This document shows, piece by piece, positions 56,214-64,000 of a DNA stretch of 64,000 nt. The notes beneath the pieces were generated by a model that worked only from the letters and a program-made list of their open reading frames with translations, was not told where the DNA came from and did no database searches. Source of the DNA: Phialocephala subalpina. Its lineage: Eukaryota > Ascomycota > Leotiomycetes > Helotiales > Mollisiaceae. The stretch lies in NCBI GenBank assembly GCA_900073065.1, contig FJOG01000023.1, positions 996,179 to 1,060,178 on the forward strand. Reading direction: 5' to 3'. Numbering within the stretch: position 1 is the stretch's first letter; each line of letters starts with the position of its first letter. A program made the position numbers and the translations under genes.

Positions 56214-57352
56214 AAACGAGGAAGGAGGCTTGGCTCCTCTGCTCTGGATTCTGATAGGGCAAGACCAATTCGCTTGAAGGCTGGCCATCTCGGAAGGTAT
56301 CAACAACGACTGTGTCAAGAAGAGAAGTGTCAAGGCTGCTCAACAAGCTAATTGGAGGATTTGAAGGGACCCAAAAGCCACGTGCTGAAAGTCGTGCTGC
56401 TCGCTGAAAGAGGTTCAGTGCATTAGGTCCTTAGTCCACTTCGGAGCTTGACCGTCAACCGTCACACGTGGACAAAGATATTGTCTTTATCATCCCAACA
56501 AAGCAGCTGAAGAATGCTTACAAAAAGTCCCACAGCGTCCCACCGACTCGCACAGATTCTCGCGCCCATCAAATACTGCCGATCAGTCGTCCGGCTCCCA
56601 CCTCGAATGCCACATTCAGACCCAAGCTCCTGTCAAAGGGTGGGGTAAAAGCCGGTAATGTTCCGAATCGAGAAACTCTGACTGCCAGGCACGGCCTCGA
56701 ACTTCCCAATCCATCCGCAGATAGACGGGAGTCTATCTCACTTTAAGCATGTCTCCGTTGGATCACATCTGCACTCCACAGTGCTGTGCCCCTTGGGACG
56801 GCGTCGTCGTCGTCTTGATCTCTGATCGATCTGTGGTCTAGACTTTACAAGCGAAGGCAAGGTAACATCGCGATACCAAGATTCGCGATATCTGGGAAAG
56901 GGGAAGTCGATTTCGGAGAATCTGGCCGGGCGGTTAAAAACTCTCGTTTTCGGGTGGGGCTGCCGAAAATTCTCATAGTCAGAAGGCTGAAGTTGCTGAA
57001 GACGTCGGATGGTAGGTGCAGCTTTGCTAGGGAGATCGGAGAGGTACCATGTTGGCGAGTAAGTCACGGCTGTCACCGGTAGTGAACCCCTGAGCTTAGC
57101 AAAGATATTATATCTCCGGTTTAAGAAAGTAGGTGGATATATGACGGTGATTAAGGTGTGCTACGAGGAGGCAAAGCAATGAATATATGTGAGAGTCTGT
57201 GGAGAATTGTGACGTTTTCCATCCCTTAATTTTGCAATCCACTCCCGCATCCTTGACTAGAAATCTCAGCTTCGCCTGTAAGTATCTAGACTTCTCTTCG
57301 AACTCTCCTGTAACCTACTAATGCTTGTCCAGCATCAAGGGCTCTTGGCAAG
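56214..57352. other. Intergenic, nothing certain
   Basis: A 112-codon minus-strand frame (56738-57076) has protein-like composition but no ATG in frame. Nothing else is recognised; the last ~200 bases are promoter of the secreted-protein gene. Confidence 0.45.
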
Positions 57353-57864
57353 ATGCAATTCTCAACTCTTCTCGCGGCTGCTCCGTTCTTCCTCGTGGCA
57401 CTCTCAAGTGCTGCTCCTGCTCCTGCTGAGATCGAGATGGTATGTTGAAATTCCCCAGTCGTCCCATGTCCTTCTTCGTCCAAATCACTCTCCCAATAGC
57501 CCGACTAATCTTCCTGACAGCGTCAATCCAACTTTCAACATATCAACACAACGGAGCTCATGCTTGGTGCTTGTCTATCCGTGAGTAAATGGGGGATACA
57601 CCTTTTTCCCTCCTTGGGATGTCCCATGATATTTCTCCCGAGATATTCTCTTGAAACATTCTTGAAAGGGCAATCGCTGACTCTCCCATCTTCTAGATGG
57701 GCTCGTGCTATTATGGTGGAAACACATTGGGCTGCTATACTCATGGCTGCGCAAATCAGACCTATCTCGGTGGGATCTGCTCTTGCAATGCTGATGTGCA
57801 AGACGCTATCGACGTTCAGGCTGCGAAGGGGCAGAAGCAATGGCCAGTTAAGTGTCCGTACTAG
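57353..57864 (+). CDS. Small secreted cysteine-rich protein
   Basis: Three exons (57353-57439, 57521-57580, 57697-57864) give 104 residues; all junctions are phase 0 with GT..AG. The N-terminus is a clear signal peptide (MQFSTLLAAAPFFLVALSSAAPAP), likely cleaved after the Ala/Pro run. The mature part is short, neutral and has seven Cys in the pattern GACLSMGSCYYGG, LGCYTHGCANQ, GGICSCNAD and KCPY; the odd count suggests one free Cys or a dimer. No family is recognised. Size, Cys content and signal peptide fit fungal small secreted proteins, a class that includes effectors and surface-active proteins, but no role can be assigned. Convergent with bos1. Confidence 0.8.
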
Positions 57865-58088
57865 ACGCGTACGGTGGTGAAATGGGAAGCGATGATAACG
57901 AAGACATGATACCTAACTAGGAGAGGCAAGGAACATAATGATGGTGGGAAGGAAGTGGATGCAGATGCAGCTGAAACACAGGAATTTTGTACATACACAG
58001 CACCAATTTCTCATTCCCGATGCACGCCAAACGCCTCGCTAGAATCAAACACATAGTACAACATTGCCCATAACCCTAGAAGTATCCG

Positions 58089-58867
58089 TTACCTTAGGTA
58101 ATGCAGTACCAGCCAGCAGAACAAGAAAAAAACCACCACTCCTGCCCAGAAGATCCACTTATCCTGCTTCGCCCTCCTCTCAATCATCCGTATGGTATCT
58201 CCACTCACACCCAGCGTGTTTGCGACAGTGTACAGCCTCTTCTGGGTTCCCTTCAAGATCTCTCTCTGTTGCCCCAAGTCCCCTAAAACAGCTTGTCCCC
58301 GTGCGAGGTACTCGTCCAGTGCCGTATTCGTATTTTGAAAGAAGGTTTGCTCCCTCAGCGCATGCGTTTCCCTCGTCACATCTCCTGATTGCATACTCAA
58401 GCTACCCGCTTCCTTAGGCGCCCACGGCGAATGCATACTCGGGCTAGTTGAGACCGCAGCATTCGAGTACGGATTATCTGGCGTGGCAGTGTTATGTGGC
58501 CTCCGTCCCAGCAGCTCTTGCCTGTTAACCGATGATTGTGCATCTTCGTTTTGCAGCTTCAGTTCCTTGAATTCTTCTCGAAATGACTGCAGCTCTGCCC
58601 TGAAGGATTTGAGGCGTTCTTCGGCCTTTTCTTTTTTGGAGGAGTTGAGTTCGGATTTTATGAGTTCGGCATAGGAGTCGAGGGTTCGTGAGAAGGACGT
58701 CAAGGATGCTGAGATCTGGCCCAGAAACGAGGGCGTGAGAGGCTGGCCGGAGGGGGTGGATGATAGGTCGCGCTTTAGAGAGGTGGACTGTTTAAGGGCT
58801 GTATTGAAGAGTGTATTCTGGTTGAAGATTAGCTTAGGATCTGTGAGTGGGGATAAAGACTTGCCAT
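58089..58867 (-). CDS. bos1: Bos1, Qb-SNARE of ER-to-Golgi vesicles (membrin)
   Basis: Minus-strand model with exon 1 = ATG only (58867-58865), a 47-nt intron beginning GCAAGT and ending ACCAG (58864-58818), and exon 2 (58817-58089), giving 243 residues. The spliced N-terminus is MNTLFNTALKQSTSLKRDL, as expected for fungal Bos1. The middle is helical (SFSRTLDSYAELIKSELN, EERLKSFRAELQSFREEFKELK), followed by a SNARE motif (LDEYLARGQAVLGDLGQQREILKGTQKRLYTVANTLG with the central Gln layer) and a C-terminal tail anchor (WIFWAGVVVFFLFCWLVLHYL). The same frame stays open upstream of the GC-AG intron, so an unspliced longer N-terminus is possible, but it lacks conserved features. Bos1 pairs with Sed5, Bet1 and Sec22 in COPII vesicle fusion. 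Confidence 0.9.
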
Positions 58868-59868
58868 TGTGGCGGATGCTGAAGCTCATGCAGAGCTTCA
58901 ATAATTGTTCAATATGTGCGGAGAAGAAAGAGGGCAGGTTGCGGACACAATATCCTTCCGCGATGGAGTACCTCGATAAAGTTCTTTGAAGCCACCAGAG
59001 CCTTGCCTTTGCATTTCCACACGTGGCTAGTTCAGAAGTCAATGGCTTCAGCCCAAAAGTGGCTGTGGCTGTGGCTGTGGCTTGACTTATCGTTGTCGGT
59101 TTTATCCGGCGGCACGTCAGCGATTTTCAGGGACCTGTTGGGACTGGACCTAGACCTGAGCCTGTTTTCTTGCTTGCTTTCATGCTTGAGCACAGATGGT
59201 GATCTGATTTCCTCGTATCACAGTGAGACAGAACCTCGGTAGCCTTCCTTCCTTCCACAAAGGCACATGTCAAAATGTGTAGCACGTTCATGAGGTTTGC
59301 GCATCCAGAAGTAGAAGTTCCCACATTCCTAGCGTACCGTACGTACCTTCCTCAACCTTCACGGGAATCCAAATGCTTCCCCCTACGCCTCTTCTCCTAC
59401 TTGTTCCCTCGATCTCAACTACGAGCATATTCTACTTCGTCTAGAACCTAAACTGTCGAGATTGTCTCTCTCCCACATCGGTTTGCGCCTCGGAAAACGC
59501 CTTGCCGCACATTGTCTCGCGAGACCGCACAAACGTCACCGTCCGACGAGACCGCGGGGTGCCCAAAATATCTAGGAATCGAAGCCTCAAGTTACACTTC
59601 GGTCACAGTTTGTCGCGCAAACTCGGTCAAATCATTGATCTTATTGTCGTTTGCGTAACCTTACGCTTCCAGATAGGCATCCGTGTCGGGTACCAACTTC
59701 ATCAATCTTTACGACTCCCAAAGCTACGAGTGACTTCCACGAAGTCTGTTTTCCCAAGGAAATTTTACAAGGAATGGTAGTTCTGGTTAGAATACCTTGT
59801 GCGCATCGTCCTTCGTTCGAGTGGAATTCTTCCTGACATTGCGACAGAAATCCCTCACTCCTGCCAAG
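58868..59868. other. Divergent upstream region of bos1 and the next gene
   Basis: No gene recognised. A GTGGCT hexamer is repeated four times at 59059-59082. Confidence 0.5.
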
Positions 59869-60423
59869 ATGCCGATTTTTAGCTCCAACTACCTGCTGCC
59901 AGCTATTTTGCTGAACCCAGCTTTCGTCCTCCACCTCATCAATACCTTCGTTTCGCATATTTTCCCACCGACAACGACTGTCACTCATTCTCCGCATCCT
60001 ATCATGGAAAGTCTTGGTCCGCTACCAGGATCGACTCTTTATTTCGACGTACATGCCGACGACCGCTTATGCTGGGGATATACTGGTGTTATGGTTGTGC
60101 TTCAGATGCTTGCCATTGGGCGAGTACAGGACAACAGAGACCGACGGAGGGAGGCTAAGGCAGCGGCAAGACTCGAAAGGGAGAGAGGCAAGAAGGAGAA
60201 ATTGGATAAGCTTGCCATTGAGCGAAAGGCGCTGGGATTAGATGGAGCAAAAGATTCTGATCCTGCGGGCATTTCTGGCGATGGACAAGAACATCCCTTG
60301 ACTGGTCTCACACACCGAGGAGAGGACGAGCTAGTCGAGGAGAGCGACTTGGAAGAAAGGAAGAGCGGCCTCGAAAGCGATACGAGTGTGACTGAAACGA
60401 GCGAAGAAGAGATGTTTGTTTGA
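59869..60423 (+). CDS. Small predicted membrane protein with charged C-terminal coiled coil, unknown
   Basis: Single-exon frame of 184 residues from ATG 59869 (MPIFSSNYLLP); the open frame extends upstream but this ATG gives a clean N-terminus. Two hydrophobic segments (YLLPAILLNPAFVLHLINTFV and YTGVMVVLQMLAIG) are separated by a loop with SLGPLPGSTLYFDVHADDRLCW. A strongly charged helix follows (RRREAKAAARLERERGKKEKLDKLAIERKALG), and then an acidic Ser/Glu-rich tail. The pattern suggests a two-pass membrane protein with a cytosolic coiled coil. I do not recognise a named family; it resembles many conserved hypothetical fungal membrane proteins. Confidence 0.6.
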   Translation: MPIFSSNYLLPAILLNPAFVLHLINTFVSHIFPPTTTVTHSPHPIMESLGPLPGSTLYFDVHADDRLCWGYTGVMVVLQMLAIGRVQDNRDRRREAKAAARLERERGKKEKLDKLAIERKALGLDGAKDSDPAGISGDGQEHPLTGLTHRGEDELVEESDLEERKSGLESDTSVTETSEEEMFV

Positions 60424-61841
60424 GAACAAGCTTGGTTTCACGACTCGTGGTCAATTTGGTATTTGGCTGGAAAAGGATGGCGTTCTGGGACGACAAGACA
60501 AGGAAAGGTGTTATAGGAAATGGCATTGATACTGGCGTTTGAGGTGCGGTGAGATACTGATAGACAAGAGTATCAGACCAATAGAACGAAGTTCCTGATT
60601 TCACCAAGGGCTTCAAGTCGGATGTTGAGGGATGAAATCGGCTTGTCGGAGTCATGAACTGACTTAGGGACTGACTGGGATGACTAATGCTTCCCTGGAC
60701 AAGCGACCCCCTCTTGCATTTCTTCGCTTTAGCAATCCTATCCATCGCAAGGTAAGTTAGCCAGCTATTCTCATCTCGATTACTTCTGAACCTGCGAATC
60801 TGCTCAGGTCTCCTGCCGCCCTTCTTCTTGCTCTCCCGCGAAGCTGCAGCTGCATCGCTTGTCACATCGAATGACTGGGGCTCAGTGGGCCAGGATGCTA
60901 AGAATTCATAGAATAGAATCCCCATCTTTTGTTCTCCTGTCTCTGGTCAATTTCTGTTGGCTCATATTGCCGCTCTTCCGCTTGGCGCGCGGCCAAATCC
61001 TCTATCGCATGCGGTGGCTAGAATGTGTCTTCGCTGGCCCCTCAACGTTTTGGTTCTTTCATGTTTGATACAATAGTTGGTTCCCCTTCTCTGCTCACAT
61101 CCCAATTTCGCCGCGAGTTCATATAGTCGAAATCCTATTCTGCTCTCGGATCGTGTGATCAGAAATCTTGTGAGAGATGGCATCTGACAAGAAAGCATGC
61201 ATCTAAGCTCATCTCGCGTCGATTGCTCTGCTGTTCTGATTCTTTTTGCGATCTTCTGCTGTGATTGAAGCCTCTCAGATGTGTCAGTTGGAGTTGGAGT
61301 TGGTCAGGAATGGGATCTTATGTCGGAATACTACTATCTTTGGTCTTGCACCCTTCTTCCCTTGATGGACAGGCGGTTCTGTATTTGATGAGCACCCGAA
61401 TAGTTGCGAATGTCCTTCTCACGTGCTACTTGTTCTCATACATACGAGCTTGAATAATTGAGGTCTATAGAGCTGCTCTGTTTCGCATATAGTTTTTAAC
61501 CTATGATGCTTGAATTCTCACTATGCTTCATCTCTCGAACCGACACACACTGTCGATTCGAGTCAACTTTTGGGGACTTGCCAATACTTAGAATGGCGTT
61601 AGACATCGTGGTATTGGCATTGCAGCGACCATATTTTTACGTCCAGGTTTTAGGCGAACCAACACCAAGGTATGAAGAGTTCTAGTATCTATCTAGCTGC
61701 AGGTGATATCAGGCATGATAGAAACAATGTTATGCCTCCCCCTATTGTAAGCGAGAGACAGGGTTCCCACAACGTGGAATCATTGACGAATACGGAGAGT
61801 GTAGACAAAACTTTGACATTTATCAAACGCACCTATCATTC
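60424..61841. other. Intergenic, nothing certain
   Basis: A 205-codon minus-strand frame (60308-60925) overlaps the end of the previous gene and has no recognisable feature. The rest is AT-rich with short frames only. Confidence 0.5.
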
Positions 61842-62865
61842 TCACCAAGCACAGTGACCTCCATCGACTCGCAAGTCGGCGCCGGTCATGAAGCTACTTC
61901 CATCTCCTAACAAGAACAGAATGGGTGCTCGATACTCTTCGGCATGACTTATCCTCCCCAACATGTTGCCCTCTGTCCATAGTTTCCTTGTTGCCTCATT
62001 TGAAGTATCAACCTCGCTGAGCCGGGTATATATGTAGCCCGGGCTCAATGAGTTGACGCGGATAGGTGGATGGTTTGGCGAATTGCCCCATTCCATCGCG
62101 AGCGAGCGAGCGAGCTGGAGGATGGCAGACTTTGAGGAGTTGTACGCAGATGTGTTGACTCCCTTGTATGTGTTAGTCATTTCTTTTTGTTGCAGGGGTG
62201 GTACTTGAATAGTAGTCGGAAAAGGTAACTCTGGAAGGAAGGAGGGAGTAACGGGAGGAGAATACCTTGTTTGCAACACTTCCACTCATACTAGCAATCA
62301 ACACCACACTCCCTCCCACCTTTTGCCTCTGCATCACTCTCACAGCAGCCTGTACTACCAAGAATGTACCCATAACATTAACATCCAGCAACTTGCGAAA
62401 TGCATCAGCAGGATAATCAACAGCATCGATCTTTCCCGATGTCCCTGCTGCAGTCACGACTCCCCGAAGTGGATGCCGGAGTTTGGAAATTGCTTCATCG
62501 ATCACTTTCGAGACCTGATGCTCATCGGTGACGTTGAGTGAGTAGTAGAAGAATTGAGCCCCATGATTGGATGCTATGGCGTGGAATCTGTCTATTGCAC
62601 GTGATCAGGAGTGTCGATGTAGATGTTGGGGGAGAAGTTGGGATTACCAAGATCCTTTGGGTCTGGAGAAAGATCGAGACATATCACATCTCCTCCTGAT
62701 TCCAGGATCGAGTATATGACGGGTGAACCGACTCCTCCAAGACCACCGGTAACTGCGGGGTGTTAGCTGGTGAGATTGTGGGGTGGGATAATGGTGACCT
62801 AGGATGGTGCGTTCTTGGAGGGTGAAAAGCTGCTTGGTAGGGACATTATAAGTTGTTGAATCCAT
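61842..62865 (-). CDS. Short-chain dehydrogenase, polyol/L-xylulose-reductase-like
   Basis: Four exons (62865-62799, 62752-62648, 62591-62266, 62162-61842) give 272 residues. The classical SDR motifs are present: TGGLGGVG near the N-terminus for NAD(P) binding, VTAAGTSG at the NAG-like position, catalytic Ser in LIASMSG, YNSSK (Tyr and Lys) and SPGYIYT near the C-terminus. The overall pattern (LNVTDEHQVSKVIDEAI, FRKLLDVNVMGTFLVVQA, RVDGGHCAW) fits fungal polyol SDRs such as L-xylulose reductase, D-arabinitol or sorbitol dehydrogenases. The neighbour 258 bp upstream on the same strand is a xylitol-dehydrogenase-like MDR, so an L-xylulose/xylitol role is reasonable but not proven. All splice junctions keep frame. 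Confidence 0.88.
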
Positions 62866-63123
62866 TTCTCGTTCCGTCGCTGGTTCACAATATTTAAAAC
62901 TTGAAGAGGCATTAAATACTAAACCCAAAGTCGAAATTCCCCATACGAGGGAAGAGCTACTGTTCGTCGCTTGAAGATCTCCCGTGACAGGCGTTCCGTT
63001 GCGGCGAAGGGTGCCCTTGTCTGCAGCACATAGGAGATAACAGTGAGATACTACATTGGTCGACAATCTACGTGATCATGATACTGAAAATTAGAAGCCT
63101 TGAAATCCTGCGTCTCATCCAAC
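62866..63123. other. Intergenic between SDR and xylitol-dehydrogenase-like genes
   Basis: 258 bp separating two genes on the same strand; contains the SDR promoter. I found no GGCTAA-type XlnR motif in it on either strand. Confidence 0.5.
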
Positions 63124-64000
63124 TCAGTCCTTCGGCCCACGTATCAAATTCTTGATGCCTTCCCCACGCTTTGTCTTGTCCCAGGCATACATCGCCCGCT
63201 CAAAGGGCTCCTCGCTGCTGATCAAATCCTTTACAGCTATCTTTCTTGTCTCTAGGAAATGCATCGCCAGCTCATAATCTCCCGCATTATACCGAAAACA
63301 TCCTTTCATGTTGATCTCCTTTTCAGACAGTGTCACAATAGGGAACTGTATCTTGAACTTTCCAAGTCCGGCCTGAATGAAAGTACCACCACGCTTTGCC
63401 GTGCAGATTCCAGTCTCGATACATATCTCAACTCCGGTGGCTTCCAGAATCGCATCAGCTCCCTCGTCCAATCCATTTTCCTCGATGATCTTGCGCGCCG
63501 AATCTTGAGCAGAGTCCTCACGAGAAGGCAAGAAAGTCCCAGTTGCTGCAAACTTCTTCGCAAACTCAAGCCGAGACCCATTCACATCCACAGAAATGAT
63601 CTTCTTAGCCCCCATGGCTTTCGCAACAGCAGCACAGAGCAATCCGACGGTTCCGGCTCCAAATACCACAACATCTTGACCAGCTCTGATGTCGGCAAGT
63701 CGAGCAACATGAACTGCAACAGCGAGGGGTTCGACAAGCACGCCTTCGTCTAGGCCCATGAAGTCCGGTAGCTTGTAGCAGAAATCTTCAGGCACCTTAA
63801 AGTATCTTCTCAGTGCTCCATGGGAGTATGGTGGATCGGCTGCGAATTTCATGGTAGAACACAGGTTGTAGCGACCTTCCTTGCAGCTTTTGCAACGACG
63901 ACAAGGTTGTCCGGGCTCGATTGCGACTTTGTCGCCTAACTTGAGAGTGGTCACGGCTGAGCCGAGTTCGTGGACGATTCCCGAAGCTTCGTGTCCCATG
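63124..64000 (-). CDS. xdhA: Xylitol/sorbitol dehydrogenase-like zinc MDR (5' end outside window)
   Basis: The coding sequence enters from beyond base 64000 and ends at 63124, so about 65 N-terminal residues with the first zinc ligand are missing. Visible features are GHEASGIVHELG (catalytic zinc His/Glu), the four-Cys structural zinc loop CRRCKSCKEGRYNLC, the Rossmann motif VFGAGTVGLLCA and a following acidic SVDVNGSRLEFA, whose Asp favours NAD over NADP. Downstream blocks (GADAILEATGVEICIETG, GGTFIQAGLGKFKIQFP, NMKGCFRYNAGDYELAM) match fungal xylitol dehydrogenase/L-arabitol dehydrogenase. XdhA oxidises xylitol to D-xylulose; L-arabitol or sorbitol dehydrogenase are close alternatives. Confidence 0.88.
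   Translation of the reverse strand, partial: MGHEASGIVHELGSAVTTLKLGDKVAIEPGQPCRRCKSCKEGRYNLCSTMKFAADPPYSHGALRRYFKVPEDFCYKLPDFMGLDEGVLVEPLAVAVHVARLADIRAGQDVVVFGAGTVGLLCAAVAKAMGAKKIISVDVNGSRLEFAKKFAATGTFLPSREDSAQDSARKIIEENGLDEGADAILEATGVEICIETGICTAKRGGTFIQAGLGKFKIQFPIVTLSEKEINMKGCFRYNAGDYELAMHFLETRKIAVKDLISSEEPFERAMYAWDKTKRGEGIKNLIRGPKD

Noticed and set aside
56738..57076. Minus-strand frame with protein-like composition
   Set aside because: No ATG in frame (begins GTG) and no supporting splice sites; could be a lost exon but cannot be supported.
59059..59082. GTGGCT hexamer repeat as a possible regulatory array
   Set aside because: Only four copies; simple microsatellite with no supporting context.
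60308..60925. 205-codon minus-strand frame overlapping the end of the 59869-60423 gene
   Set aside because: Overlaps a better gene on the opposite strand and shows no domain or conserved motif.

Overview
The window is nuclear DNA of a filamentous ascomycete (Pezizomycotina). Genes are interrupted by short introns of about 42-180 bp with GT..AG ends and CTAAC/CTGAC-like branch sites. The gene set is fungal: a XlnR-type zinc-cluster regulator, a Git3-type receptor, Cef1/Cdc5, mitochondrial Rpo41, Atp25 and Bos1. A class cannot be fixed from sequence alone; a Leotiomycete or Sordariomycete is my guess from the 2EXR-type genes and the XlnR N-terminus. Exon boundaries below were read by eye and checked for frame; the combined exon lengths of every spliced model are divisible by three, except the first gene, whose 5' junction is ambiguous.

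Layout. 1-10.4 kb is gene-poor: a 2EXR/F-box-like gene whose 3' end is duplicated in an exact 250-bp tandem, a medium-chain dehydrogenase, a small Tc1/mariner-type MITE and a long silent stretch leading to xlnR (10.4-13.4 kb). From 14 to 42.6 kb the DNA is dense housekeeping and metabolic sequence: START/SRPBCC protein, Cef1, an atypical hexokinase, a GILT-like thiol reductase, DcpS, a Cys/Thr-rich secreted protein, Rpo41, an amidase, Atp25, S1/P1 nuclease, a class I glutamine amidotransferase, an MFS vacuolar-type transporter and a Git3-like GPCR. A PTH11-type receptor relic lies at 44.7-45.2 kb, then exopolyphosphatase, an unknown nuclear-looking protein with four SUMO-type motifs, and a membrane-anchored ATP-grasp ligase resembling MysC of mycosporine biosynthesis. 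From 51.6 to 56.2 kb is a decay zone: a tRNA-Thr relic, a broken 2EXR gene and a broken ankyrin gene with an exact 273-bp supra-repeat. After it come a small secreted Cys-rich protein, Bos1, an unknown membrane protein, and two adjacent polyol/pentose dehydrogenases (an SDR and a xylitol-dehydrogenase-like MDR cut by the window end).

Functional themes. XlnR at one end and the SDR/xylitol dehydrogenase pair at the other belong to plant-polysaccharide and pentose use; the pair could perform consecutive L-xylulose/xylitol/D-xylulose steps. Rpo41 and Atp25 both serve mitochondrial gene expression and are separated only by the amidase. Points of special interest are two GC-AG introns (Ppx1, Bos1), a Bos1 first exon consisting only of the start codon, two micro-exons, a 71-bp convergent coding overlap, and the solitary MysC-like ligase. 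I did not find a convincing wholly new multi-gene system.
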